Source of the DNA: an uncultured Flammeovirgaceae bacterium
GTDB taxonomy: Bacteria > Bacteroidota > Bacteroidia > Cytophagales > Cyclobacteriaceae
NCBI GenBank assembly: GCA_946480685.1
Contig: CAMLLI010000049.1
Coordinates: 1-11,417 of the forward strand
Length of the DNA stretch: 11,417 nucleotides
Reading direction: 5' to 3'
Part shown: piece by piece, positions 1 to 8,185 of the stretch
Position numbering within the stretch: the first letter of the stretch is position 1
Layout of the letters: the number at the start of each line of letters is the position of its first letter
The notes under the pieces: generated by a model
Seen by the model: only the letters and a program-made list of their open reading frames with translations
Database searches by the model: none
Told to the model about the DNA's origin: nothing
Position numbers and translations under genes: made by a program

Positions 1-3000
1 GGAAGTATTAATGAGATTAATGCTGCCTGTATTTCGATGTCCAGACTCATCAAAAGCTATTGTCAAAAAGTCGTGAGCCGGCACCGGGTATAAATCAATT
101 TCACTGCTACTATTATCTTCTATACCGGTTATTACAAATGCAATCTCCTTTGACATGGACTTACAGCCATCGTTTATCACTTCTACCTTGTAGTTACCGC
201 TGGTCTCCGGCACGACTGTCTGCTGATTAGCTCCATCAAGCGGCAAACCATTAAGATACCATTGATATGTATCGCCAGCTGTTACGGACTTTATTTCACT
301 ATTAACCGTTTCAATAACAGGTGCCGGGAGCGCAGATGTCCCGCCTGTCACTTCTTTCCATGCAGATACATTGTTAATACCCGTTCCAACAGCCCGAATG
401 CGGAAGGTATATAGCGTACCGCATAGTAAATTACCTGCTATATATTGCGTGGTATTCGCAGCCAGCGTTGCCAGCGATTGATACTGACTCGTTGAAGCTA
501 CTTTATACTCAAGAGAATACGACTGCTCTGTAGTTGCATTATCACTCCAACGCAAAGCGACACTTGTAGTACTGAGTGTTGAAGCTGTGAGCGTCAAGGG
601 AGCATCAGGCGCGGTATAGTTAACAGTAACTTGTTTGCATATACTCTTTTGTGTGCAGTTATTACTCACCGTCATACAAACCCAATAACTGCCGGCAGAA
701 GAATACCGGTGTTGTGGAGCAACGGCACTACTTGTTGCGCCATCACCAAAGTTCCATAATGTTTGCCTGGCATCCAGGGAGGAGTTGGTAAATACTACAT
801 CTAAATTTGAAACCGTTGCGGAAAAACCTGGCGTAGGTGCAACGCAGGTTATTGATATAGTTTGAGATAGTGTTCGTTGTTCACCGCATACTCCGGTTGA
901 TTTTACTGTAACAGTATAGTTACCCGGCTGTGTGTACAAATGCGATGGACTCGTTTCTGTGGAAGTTGTACCATCACCGAAACTCCATATAAAAGCAGTA
1001 TACTCGGCAGCGCTACTGTTCTTGAACTGCACATTCTTCTCTACCGTTGAATAGCTGAAAGCCAATGCTCCTTGCGAACAGGACAACTTAACGGTCTTAC
1101 ATGCTATACCGGAATTACACGCGGTGGACGAGCGAAGACAAACGTACTTATCGCCAAATGAGCTATAGGTGTGTTGTGTGTTCAGTTCTGTCGCAGACGT
1201 ACCATCACCAAAATCCCACCGTATTGTATTGTCGGCCTTTGTAATTCCCTTGAACGTCACGGTCTTTTCAGTAACGGTATAGGTGAAGTCAGTAGGCACT
1301 TCGGCACACGTTACAATAACGTCTTTGCATATAACTCTTTCAATATTACACTCGTCCTTAACAACGAGGCAAACTGTGAACGAACCAGTATTTGGAAATT
1401 TATAGGTAGTATACATACCTTGTATTTCCTTGCCCTCAATTTTCCAGGTATATGCTATGCCGTCAGCACTGGTTGCACTAAAATTCAGCATTAAATCAGC
1501 GGTAGAAGTATACGTAAAATCAAAATCGAAACTTCCCCTGATGTTTATATTGTTTGTGAGACGCGCATACAATTTCGGGTTACTTGCCAGCACGCTAACT
1601 TTATAGCTACCCGAAGGTAAATTATCCGGAATCTTCGCATGAATACTTCCCGTAGGCTGATCACTGGCCAATCTACCGATTTCCATCCTGCAGTTCTCCG
1701 CTGGATTATAAAGAAGAACCCTATAAACATTATCCTTCCCAAGAGGTATTCCCCCGTTAACGGAATAAGACACATCAAAACTTGCACCGGCACAATAGCT
1801 GTTTAGACTTCCCAGGCCTTCAACATTTACATCAAAGATCGGATACTGCCAATTACACCCATCACTCAATTTCGCAATATATAGTACGTCTTCCTGTTCA
1901 CTATAGATAGTATTTCCATTAATCGTTGCGGGATTTCCAAAGCATATACTAACATCGCCATTCAATTGCTCCGTTCTTCTGTACTCATTGGATAGATTGC
2001 CAATAACATATAAATTATCATGTGCACTAACCATATCGACACTTGTTCCCATAACGTATTCATCAAGCAAAGCTTTTGTAGCAACTATGTTTCCTTCGGT
2101 ATCGTATGTTACCAGATACGGCTTCTGCTTGTAATTAAAAGTTGTATGATTCCCATCCTGCGATTGAACTACTACTGGCTCCAAACCGCTGGCTTCAAAC
2201 ATAACCGTTGAATATCCAAATGTGTTGGACGCAATCCCTGTTGCCCGCAATACACCATCATGTTCGGTTGCTGTATTTACCCACTCAACTTTGCCGGAAG
2301 CGTCATAGCGTACCAGAAAAAAACCGCCTGCATTAACTACTTTTTCATCTTCTCCTTCGGAATCAAAAGTCATATTCCCTCTGGCCCTGCCAAAGAATAT
2401 CAGATCATTATCCGTACTTATGGTAGCCTTTCCATAGTATTTATAATCACTCGTTCCACGAACAAATTTATTCCACTCAAGCTGTGCTGCAGACGTATAT
2501 TTCTTGATTGACAAACTATTTTCTCCCGTTGCGTGGATGGTGTAAAACGAACCGTCCGGGGCCACAACAAGTTCGAAGTTTCTAAGGTACGTTACACTAA
2601 CCTCATCTATATATTCACCGGATGATGACCACCTATACAAGTTACCATTAGAGGTTACAATATAACTGTTGCCGGCATCGTCAATCTCGAAATCGGTCAG
2701 GACGTCCGAATCAGTGGCCACAGGTCTGAACCACTCAACCATACCGTCTGCAGTGTATTTTATAAGGTGTTGGTACGAGTAGAAACTTTCGTCCCCTTGA
2801 ATTGTATCACCATTAGCTGAATAGAATTCAGGGATATCCCGTCCGGTGCATGTTAACACCATGATTGAACCATCCGCTGCCAACTTTACAGTGGATCCGA
2901 TCTGCCGGTTCACCTGTTCATAAACGGATGTATTGATAATCCATTTCAAGACTCCTTTTGCGCTATACCTGGCCAAGTAACTTCTAGCTTGTATCGCCTC

Positions 3001-5196
3001 TGAAGTTATATACTGAACACCATTCTTGGAATCAAACTCCGCCTGGCCAATATATATGCCCGTTGTCAGTACGTCACCGTCTGGCGCAGCAGCAACTGAA
3101 TAATAATTTCTCATGCCGTATGAATCAGTAATGATAGTCGAAACACCCACACCGTTAGCCCAGCACTGTTGTAGTGGAGCGTCATCGTAAACATTCATAG
3201 CCACAGTCGCTACATGCGAACAGCCCGTTGCGGAAACCGCACGAAGTGTAGTGTTATAGTTCCCGGCTCCGATAAAAGCAATTGGATCCGGAGAGGGCTT
3301 CACAGATGAATTGACAAACGCCCCCGGAAATGTCCACTGAAAATCGGTAGCCCCTATGGATTTATTATATATATTAACAGGTTCTCCCGCAGCTACATTT
3401 GGAGGCGACAAGTAAAAGTCAGCCTTAACATGCTCAACATTAATCTTGATGGTGTTATCAAACCACTTTGCGCAAACGCCATTTATTGCTGATGCCTTAA
3501 TTGAGAACACGCTTGTATCCCGGATTATGGCAGATGAAAGTGACAATACATTGCCGTTACCAATACCTGACGCTACAACTTTGTTATTTTGATATACTTC
3601 GTAGCGTACATTTTTTTTACTCGATGTAATATTAAAAACTGGTTGGCCTTCATTACAAAAATACTCTTTGGCAGCTTGAACCGTTGAGCCACTTCGTAAA
3701 TCGTTATGTACTGTAACGAGTGCATCTGCCGTGATCTCAACGGTCTGACAACTGTTGGAGCGGGTGGCCGATACTCTAAACGTTTTAGTAGCTTGTAATA
3801 CCGGGGTTTGCAATGTCACTTCCGGGTAGTATTCTGTATCTGTAGCGATAACTTCATTCCCATCGTAAAGTTTATAACTTCCATATTGAGCATTTTTTAC
3901 TGTAACAATAGTGCTCTCGCCGGCACATATACCATCGCTGTATGCGATTTCCAGTGGTTGCGCAAAACTTACAGCGAGTTCTACGCCTATATTTAATGTC
4001 GTTGCAGACGTCAGCGTACCTTTCGATACGCGCAGCTCTATACTATGATTTCCAGGTGTAAATGTAGTTGAGAAGTTATAGTCAGTACTTTTCAGTGTAC
4101 CGTCAATATACCATCCATATGTATACAGCCCTTCAGGTCCGTTGTTCTTAAATGAATAATTAAGGTTTTGACAAAATGCTGTATGCGAAGGTGTAAACGA
4201 AGCTATAGGATAACTTATATCACTTCCACTTGTCGTAGCGAATAGATTTCCCATGATACTTCCTGCCCTTACCTTTCCTCCCGGAGCCACATCAATACCT
4301 GCAAGACTGTACGTAGTGCTCACATTTTGTTGTTCCCAGATTTTACCACCATCCGTTGTTTTAAGTATATATTTATGAGCAAGTGCATCAAACGCTACAG
4401 CATAGCCAGTCTCGTTCTGAAACGCCATCCGGCCAAGCATCGCTTTAAAATCGATAGGGTGTTCACTCCAGGTTGCGCCCCCGTTCTCAGTCATAAGTAT
4501 CTTTCCTTCCAACGTAGTGGCTATACCTCTTGCAGTTGAAAAAAAGTGCAGGTCGCTGATGCGAAATTCAAGCGGCATTGCGTTCCATGATATACCTGCA
4601 TCCGTTGTTTTCAGCAGTATCTTCTCCCCCGCAATGAATCCGATCGTACTGCTTACAAATTGAATAGAGGTAAAATTGCTTGTGACTGGGGATGTTATGG
4701 CACTCCAGCTTTCACCTCCGTTTTCCGTCTTCAGAATTTTGCCATTTCCACCAACACAAAAACCAACCTGGTCATTAAGAAATGTTATACCGGATAGTGT
4801 GGGGCGCGATACAGCATTCGAAAATCCCTGATAGTATACAATTTGCCATGTGGCGCCTCCATCCGAAGTTTTGGCGATTACATCATATGCATTATGAAAG
4901 CCACTCCCGGCTATAAGGCCCCGGTTGTTATCAAAGAAATAGATGTCATATATATACCCGGCTTTCAACAGTTGAGCATCAAAGGCAACCGGGTATTGAG
5001 GAGACGTCCAGTTCTTTCCTCCATCAATTGTTTTATATACACCTGTACTTGTTCCTAGGAAGCCGAGATTCTCTGTTAAAAAGTGAATCTCATTAATGGC
5101 GTAGGATGTTGGAGATGGCTGGCTGATCCATTGACCGCGGCATGATAAGGATAGGATGACTCCTAGAAAAGAAGCCAAAAATAGTTTTAAAGACAT
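1..5196 (-). CDS. Large secreted multidomain protein (YCF48/BNR propeller, SBBP-like repeats, PKD array, FN3, T9SS sorting domain), 3' end beyond window
   Basis: One open frame without stops runs from the ATG at 5196-5194 to base 1 (1732 codons), so the stop lies outside the window. Residues 1-22 form a Sec signal peptide (hydrophobic core LFLASFLGVILSLS, likely cut after CRGQ). Residues 25-325 hold six T-x-D/N-G/A-G-x-x-W motifs (near 53, 108, 154, 194, 234, 277), typical of YCF48/BNR propellers. A PKD-like segment covers about 330-400 and another about 590-665. Residues 690-1110 contain recurring YxxxGxxxW-type units (near 740, 813, 899, 962, 1033), resembling SBBP repeats. PKD domains follow at about 1223-1296, 1298-1370, 1373-1450 and 1452-1527; the last three carry WDFGDGT, WSFGDGT and WNFGDGA. 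FN3 lies at about 1528-1621 and an Ig-like segment at 1624-1692. From 1693 the sequence matches a type A T9SS sorting domain (DLYPVPAHDFLTI). I infer a cell-surface or released protein, perhaps adhesive; the ligand is unknown. No lipobox of good quality is present. Confidence 0.9.
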   Translation of the reverse strand, partial: MSLKLFLASFLGVILSLSCRGQWISQPSPTSYAINEIHFLTENLGFLGTSTGVYKTIDGGKNWTSPQYPVAFDAQLLKAGYIYDIYFFDNNRGLIAGSGFHNAYDVIAKTSDGGATWQIVYYQGFSNAVSRPTLSGITFLNDQVGFCVGGNGKILKTENGGESWSAITSPVTSNFTSIQFVSSTIGFIAGEKILLKTTDAGISWNAMPLEFRISDLHFFSTARGIATTLEGKILMTENGGATWSEHPIDFKAMLGRMAFQNETGYAVAFDALAHKYILKTTDGGKIWEQQNVSTTYSLAGIDVAPGGKVRAGSIMGNLFATTSGSDISYPIASFTPSHTAFCQNLNYSFKNNGPEGLYTYGWYIDGTLKSTDYNFSTTFTPGNHSIELRVSKGTLTSATTLNIGVELAVSFAQPLEIAYSDGICAGESTIVTVKNAQYGSYKLYDGNEVIATDTEYYPEVTLQTPVLQATKTFRVSATRSNSCQTVEITADALVTVHNDLRSGSTVQAAKEYFCNEGQPVFNITSSKKNVRYEVYQNNKVVASGIGNGNVLSLSSAIIRDTSVFSIKASAINGVCAKWFDNTIKINVEHVKADFYLSPPNVAAGEPVNIYNKSIGATDFQWTFPGAFVNSSVKPSPDPIAFIGAGNYNTTLRAVSATGCSHVATVAMNVYDDAPLQQCWANGVGVSTIITDSYGMRNYYSVAAAPDGDVLTTGIYIGQAEFDSKNGVQYITSEAIQARSYLARYSAKGVLKWIINTSVYEQVNRQIGSTVKLAADGSIMVLTCTGRDIPEFYSANGDTIQGDESFYSYQHLIKYTADGMVEWFRPVATDSDVLTDFEIDDAGNSYIVTSNGNLYRWSSSGEYIDEVSVTYLRNFELVVAPDGSFYTIHATGENSLSIKKYTSAAQLEWNKFVRGTSDYKYYGKATISTDNDLIFFGRARGNMTFDSEGEDEKVVNAGGFFLVRYDASGKVEWVNTATEHDGVLRATGIASNTFGYSTVMFEASGLEPVVVQSQDGNHTTFNYKQKPYLVTYDTEGNIVATKALLDEYVMGTSVDMVSAHDNLYVIGNLSNEYRRTEQLNGDVSICFGNPATINGNTIYSEQEDVLYIAKLSDGCNWQYPIFDVNVEGLGSLNSYCAGASFDVSYSVNGGIPLGKDNVYRVLLYNPAENCRMEIGRLASDQPTGSIHAKIPDNLPSGSYKVSVLASNPKLYARLTNNINIRGSFDFDFTYTSTADLMLNFSATSADGIAYTWKIEGKEIQGMYTTYKFPNTGSFTVCLVVKDECNIERVICKDVIVTCAEVPTDFTYTVTEKTVTFKGITKADNTIRWDFGDGTSATELNTQHTYSSFGDKYVCLRSSTACNSGIACKTVKLSCSQGALAFSYSTVEKNVQFKNSSAAEYTAFIWSFGDGTTSTETSPSHLYTQPGNYTVTVKSTGVCGEQRTLSQTISITCVAPTPGFSATVSNLDVVFTNSSLDARQTLWNFGDGATSSAVAPQHRYSSAGSYWVCMTVSNNCTQKSICKQVTVNYTAPDAPLTLTASTLSTTSVALRWSDNATTEQSYSLEYKVASTSQYQSLATLAANTTQYIAGNLLCGTLYTFRIRAVGTGINNVSAWKEVTGGTSALPAPVIETVNSEIKSVTAGDTYQWYLNGLPLDGANQQTVVPETSGNYKVEVINDGCKSMSKEIAFVITGIEDNSSSEIDLYPVPAHDFLTIAFDESGHRNTGSINLINTS

Positions 5197-5440
5197 GACT
5201 TATAGACAATTCGAACTTCAAAACTAACAGTTAATACCGAAGCAAAATTGATTTACTTTCATCATGTAATGTTACAACGTATAATGCGTAATCTCATCGA
5301 AAAAGGACTGCGACTTAAAAAGACAAATCATTGAATGACAGTCTATATAGCTGTTTAGCTTCCGGGACTTCTTTGTTTCTATTCGCGAATCTTTACCTTC
5401 TAAATTGCTGTATTTGTATAAAAAGAAAACAACAAAATCG
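5197..5440. other. Gene-free region upstream of the large secreted protein
   Basis: No credible coding sequence is visible here. It should hold the promoter of the minus-strand secreted protein. The closest match to the Bacteroidota -7 consensus TAnnTTTG on that strand is CAATTTTG, at about 5253-5246, with no well-spaced -33 TTG, so I do not call a promoter. No Shine-Dalgarno sequence precedes the ATG at 5196, which is normal for this phylum. Confidence 0.5.
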
Positions 5441-5467
5441 CCCTATAACCCAGCGTTGATTATAGGG
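5416..5467 (-). terminator. Rho-independent terminator of the SDR gene
   Basis: On the minus strand, CCCTATAA (5467-5460) pairs with TTATAGGG (5448-5441) around an 11-base loop. A T-rich run (ATTTTGTTGTTTTCTTTTTATA) follows directly. The hairpin starts about 30 bases after the TAA of the dehydrogenase (5500-5498), which fits an intrinsic terminator that separates it from the large gene downstream. Confidence 0.75.
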
Positions 5468-5497
5468 GGTGATCTCAAAATTCTTTATCTGAGAAAA

Positions 5498-6316
5498 TTA
5501 CCGATACGCACTATTAATCTTCTCCAGGTACTCTTCAATTGGCAAAGAGTTACGAAGGGCCATCAGGTCTTTGCCGGTTTGGCCGATTATGGTTCTGAAT
5601 TTGTTACAGGCACCAATGGCAAGGGTATAGATTTCATTGGCGATGTCGGATTGCTCGGTTAACTCTACTCCTTCCAGACTGCTCATGAGTTGATTGACTT
5701 TGTCGGACAGTGCAGTGTAGTCTTTGATCTGTTCAGAGGTATTCCAGACCATATTTTCCTTGAAACGGTTTTCTTTCATTCCGCCCGGTTCAATCAGGTG
5801 CAATGAAATATTCAATGGCTTTAGCTCGTAGTATAGCCCCTCCGTTAGACCTTCCAATGCAAACTTGGACATGTTGTAAAGTGATCCCAGCGGAACCGCG
5901 GTGGTGATGCCCATAAAGGAGCTCACATTAATAAACTTACCGCCACCGTTAGCGCGGAAGTGTGGCAGAAACGCGCGCGTTACGTTAATGACACCTCGTA
6001 CGTTCACTCCGAATTGCCAGTCAATGTCTGTTTCAGATGCCAGCTCGAGCGCTCCATATACTCCCATGCCTGCGTTGTTCAATACAACATCGATCTTGCC
6101 GAACGCGTCAATTGCGGCCTGTGCAGCTTGCTTCGCCTCGTTTGCATCGGTCACATCCAGCTTGAACACTTTTATGTTCGTATAGGCCGTAAGTTGCGTT
6201 TCCTTCTCTGGGGTGCGCATGGTTGCTGCTACATTCCATCCTTTTTCTGCAAAGTATAGGGCGGATGTTTTGCCGATGCCGGAACTGGCTCCGGTTATGA
6301 AAATAGTTTTGTTCAT
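5498..6316 (-). CDS. Classical short-chain dehydrogenase/reductase (SDR family)
   Basis: This is a 272-aa cytosolic oxidoreductase with a Rossmann fold, of usual length for classical SDRs. The nucleotide-binding motif TGASSGIG is at residues 8-15, the adenine-ring Asp at 54 (KLDVTD), NNAG at 80-83, the structural Asn at 105 (GVNVRG), the catalytic Ser at 132/133 (NVSS), the YxxxK pair at Y147 and K151, and a PGG turn at 177-179. Arg34 after the second strand suggests preference for NADP(H), by inference. The substrate cannot be read from the sequence. I start it at 6316 (MNKTIFITG). An in-frame ATG at 6412 would add 32 non-homologous residues read through the operator region. It diverges from an HxlR-type regulator, which probably controls it; such pairs often respond to electrophiles, quinones or aldehydes. 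A hairpin terminator follows. Confidence 0.93.
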   Translation of the reverse strand: MNKTIFITGASSGIGKTSALYFAEKGWNVAATMRTPEKETQLTAYTNIKVFKLDVTDANEAKQAAQAAIDAFGKIDVVLNNAGMGVYGALELASETDIDWQFGVNVRGVINVTRAFLPHFRANGGGKFINVSSFMGITTAVPLGSLYNMSKFALEGLTEGLYYELKPLNISLHLIEPGGMKENRFKENMVWNTSEQIKDYTALSDKVNQLMSSLEGVELTEQSDIANEIYTLAIGACNKFRTIIGQTGKDLMALRNSLPIEEYLEKINSAYR

Positions 6317-6335
6317 ATTTTTTCTTTTGTGGAAG

Positions 6336-6343
6336 CAAAGATA
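6336..6343 (-). promoter_or_regulatory. Putative -7 promoter element for the SDR gene
   Basis: The minus strand reads TATCTTTG here, a perfect match to the Bacteroidota TAnnTTTG -7 consensus. Transcription would start near 6329, giving a leader of about 13 bases before the ATG at 6316. A clear -33 TTG is not seen at the expected spacing. The ACTGGTATA motif directly upstream overlaps the -33 area, as expected for a repressed or regulator-controlled promoter. Confidence 0.5.
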
Positions 6344-6349
6344 TACGTA

Positions 6350-6409
6350 AACTGGTATAACTTTGTAACCAGTATCACCAAGTATACCAGTTACAAACGA
6401 GTATACCAG
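6350..6409. promoter_or_regulatory. Composite operator between the SDR and HxlR genes
   Basis: Four related motifs lie within 60 bases: AACTGGTATA (6350-6359), TAACCAGT (6366-6373), TATACCAGTT (6383-6392) and TATACCAG (6402-6409). The first and third form a perfect 10-base inverted repeat. AGTATACCAG occurs twice as a direct repeat 19 bases apart (6381 and 6400). TTTGTAAC (6362-6369) and GTTACAAA (6390-6397) add an inner perfect inverted repeat. HxlR proteins bind as dimers to inverted repeats in the intergenic region next to their own gene, so this is the likely binding site of the adjacent regulator. Binding itself is inferred. Confidence 0.7.
6358..6365 (+). promoter_or_regulatory. Putative -7 promoter element for the HxlR regulator
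   Basis: TAACTTTG matches the TAnnTTTG consensus. It sits between the first two operator motifs, and the other two motifs lie just downstream of the expected start site (about 6372), which suggests autoregulation. No -33 TTG is found at optimal spacing (TTTG at 6326-6329 is too far), so confidence is moderate. Confidence 0.4.
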
Positions 6410-6420
6410 CACGAATTGTT

Positions 6421-6753
6421 ATGAAACGTAATCAACCTGAAGAACTACAAGCGCTGCAAGACACGATCTATGTGATTGGCGGAAAGTGGAAACTCCCGAT
6501 TATCAACTCCATCTGCAACGGTAACAAACGCTTTCGTGAAATCGAACGTAGTATTCCCGGAATAACTACCCGTATGCTTTCAAGGGAGTTGAAAGAAATG
6601 GAAATGAACAAACTCATCAAGCGGACGGTACATCCCGGTCCTCCGGTACTGGTGGAATACGAATCCACAGAATACTGCAAGAGCTTCGGCAAGATCATCC
6701 TGGCAATGATTCAATGGGGCAAGGAACATCGCAAGTATATTAAAAGCGTATAG
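6421..6753 (+). CDS. HxlR-family winged-helix transcriptional regulator
   Basis: This 110-aa protein has the length and motifs of HxlR (MarR-like) regulators: the IGGKWKLPII helix at residues 19-28, RFREIERSIPGIT at 37-49 with the recognition helix following (TRMLSRELKEME, 50-61), the wing with P-G-P-P-V-x-V-E-Y at 72-80, and the C-terminal dimerisation helix (about 87-105). The family acts as cytosolic dimeric DNA-binding proteins, commonly controlling adjacent oxidoreductase genes. The divergent SDR gene and the motif-rich intergenic region fit that role. The conserved N-terminal Cys used for sensing in YodB/HypR-type members is absent; the only cysteines are C32 and C86. The ATG at 6421 places the protein start at the usual family position. 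The ligand is unknown. Confidence 0.93.
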   Translation: MKRNQPEELQALQDTIYVIGGKWKLPIINSICNGNKRFREIERSIPGITTRMLSRELKEMEMNKLIKRTVHPGPPVLVEYESTEYCKSFGKIILAMIQWGKEHRKYIKSV

Positions 6754-6811
6754 TCATCGCGTTGCATTTGCCTGGCAAAAGGACGCCAAGACCAACAAAA
6801 ACTATAAACTC

Positions 6812-6843
6812 TATTGACTTAATAGATTTTAATGATACATTTG
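6812..6843 (+). promoter_or_regulatory. Bacteroidota-type promoter of the 6899-9210 gene string
   Basis: TATTG (6812-6816) is followed after 19 bases by TACATTTG (6836-6843). This matches the -33 TTG / -7 TAnnTTTG consensus of Bacteroidota housekeeping sigma factors at the right spacing. Transcription would start near 6850 and give a leader of about 50 bases. The CTATTGACTTAATAG segment overlapping the -33 is partly palindromic and could bind a regulator. Confidence 0.65.
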
Positions 6844-6898
6844 TCTCACTATCCTCGTTCCACCCAACAGGATAAAGCTATTAGACAAAAGTTATCGT

Positions 6899-7405
6899 AT
6901 GAATTCAGCAGCCGCTACATCCTATCAGCCGGAACTACTTTCACCCCTGTCCAGCCGTTCCGTCTCCGCTTCTACGCCAACCGAGGATCAAACTGTACTA
7001 TCTGCCAATGATCTTTTCGCGGACGACTGGTTCTTTGAAAAGACTTCCGCTTTCTACTACAACGACCGGGCACGACTATACTTCAGAGTAACGAACCCGT
7101 TTGTCTCCTACTTTACATTATTAAAGGGATTGATCGAGTTTACACGTCCTGGCTTCCTGCAGTTTTTGTATCAGGCAGATCAGAAGATCTTTGAAATTGA
7201 TCTGCCTCGCGACCAGTTTTCGGAGCTTAAAAAGTTATTGCAAAATGTTCATCAATTGTTGCTTCGCGAAATTCAGTTCAAAGTAAATCTCAAGAAGGCG
7301 ATACAATTTGAAGAACGATATAAACGTGAGATGGCTGCTATTTATCATACAGAACTGATGGGCCCTATGTATTACCCGGGCATGCCTCCTACTCCTATTC
7401 GCTAA
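6899..7405 (+). CDS. Unrecognised 168-aa cytosolic protein, first gene of the operon
   Basis: I do not recognise this family. The first 35 residues are rich in Ser, Thr, Ala and Pro and look disordered. Residues 38-75 are aromatic-rich (DDWFFEKTSAFYYNDRARLYF) and may form strands. Residues 104-150 are predicted as one or two long amphipathic helices with many Lys, Glu and Gln. The tail (151-168) is rich in Gly, Pro, Met and Tyr (GPMYYPGMPPTPIR). There is no signal peptide, membrane segment or cysteine pair. It starts about 50 bases after a good promoter and ends 14 bases before the alpha/beta hydrolase, so it is probably co-expressed with it and with the ATP-grasp remnant. A role as partner or peptide substrate of these enzymes is conceivable but purely inferential. 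Coding is supported by length, context and promoter. Confidence 0.8.
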   Translation: MNSAAATSYQPELLSPLSSRSVSASTPTEDQTVLSANDLFADDWFFEKTSAFYYNDRARLYFRVTNPFVSYFTLLKGLIEFTRPGFLQFLYQADQKIFEIDLPRDQFSELKKLLQNVHQLLLREIQFKVNLKKAIQFEERYKREMAAIYHTELMGPMYYPGMPPTPIR

Positions 7406-7419
7406 TGTAAATTGATTCT

Positions 7420-8175
7420 ATGAATAGCGCACGGGAACCGCTCTATAACCAGGTATATATTGACACCGGCAAAGGCAGACCGGTTATTCTTTTGCATGGT
7501 CTGTTTGGCAACCTGGTGATGTGGCGCCCGATCATTACCAAACTACAGGAGAGTTATCGCGTCATTGTTCCACGCCTTCCCATGTTTGAAGCTCCGGTAC
7601 ATCGTGCTAACCTGGGTAGTTTACTTGAAACACTTCACCATTTTCTGGAGTGGCATCAGCTTACGGATATTACACTGGTAGGAACAGATATAGGAGGACA
7701 ACTTGCATTATGTTACGCAAACAAATTTCCGGATCATATACGGAATATTATTTTATCCGGCAGCTCCGGGTATTTCGAAAATCTTCCGTTTGCTGAACGA
7801 GACTATGACAAAGATCTTACGGCTATTGACAGTCGCGTCCGTTCTGCTTTCTTCAAACAGGAACTGGCCACGCCCGGGCTCGTGAAGAAAATTCATGAGA
7901 CTGTCAATACATCTTCCAATGAACTATATATACAGTCTCTCGCCAAGTCGTCACGTGAAACGAATTTGTCTCAATTTCTTCACAAGCTAAGCCTGAAGGT
8001 GCTTTTGATCTGGGGTCTTGAAGATAAGATCACACCTCCTGAAGTAGCGTTACAGTTTCACGATCAGCTTCGCACAGGCACGCTGAAGTTTGTACATGAG
8101 TGCGGGCATTTACCTATGATCGAGAAACCTGAAATATACCTGGAGCACGTTCAGCATTTTCTGAAACACCATTAA
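7420..8175 (+). CDS. Alpha/beta hydrolase with Asp in the nucleophile elbow
   Basis: This 251-aa protein is a complete alpha/beta hydrolase fold without signal peptide. The oxyanion-hole motif HGLFG is at residues 26-30. The nucleophile elbow reads V-G-T-D-I-G-G (87-93), with Asp90 where lipases and esterases have Ser. The acid is probably Asp202 in LLIWGLEDKITPP and the base His230 in ECGHLPMIEKP. A short helical cap spans about 119-185. An Asp nucleophile is the hallmark of haloalkane dehalogenases and epoxide hydrolases, so hydrolysis through an alkyl-enzyme ester is possible, but the flanking residues (T and I rather than H/x-W) are unlike those enzymes. The substrate is unknown. It lies 14 bases after the 168-aa gene and 10 bases before the ATP-grasp remnant, so these form one operon. 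Confidence 0.92.
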   Translation: MNSAREPLYNQVYIDTGKGRPVILLHGLFGNLVMWRPIITKLQESYRVIVPRLPMFEAPVHRANLGSLLETLHHFLEWHQLTDITLVGTDIGGQLALCYANKFPDHIRNIILSGSSGYFENLPFAERDYDKDLTAIDSRVRSAFFKQELATPGLVKKIHETVNTSSNELYIQSLAKSSRETNLSQFLHKLSLKVLLIWGLEDKITPPEVALQFHDQLRTGTLKFVHECGHLPMIEKPEIYLEHVQHFLKHH

Positions 8176-8185
8176 CTACCTGTAC

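Noticed and set aside
1171..2511. Several short plus- and minus-strand frames of 60-110 aa inside 1-5196
   Set aside because: All lie inside the coherent minus-strand multidomain gene in other frames and show no domain features.
5128..5196. Lipoprotein signal in the large surface protein (Cys after LSLS)
   Set aside because: The -3 to -1 residues (S-L-S) fit the lipobox poorly, and T9SS cargo normally uses signal peptidase I.
5901..6338. Short frames overlapping the SDR gene on both strands
   Set aside because: They are alternative frames of the SDR coding sequence, whose motifs are all in the called frame.
5498..6412. Extended 304-aa start for the SDR gene at 6412
   Set aside because: The extra 32 residues come from reading through the palindromic operator and are unlike SDR N-termini; MNKTIFITG at 6316 is the standard family start, next to a -7 element at 6336-6343.
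6767..6779. TTTGCC-T-GGCAAA palindrome after the HxlR gene as a terminator
   Set aside because: The one-base centre cannot form a hairpin with six pairs, and no T-run follows.
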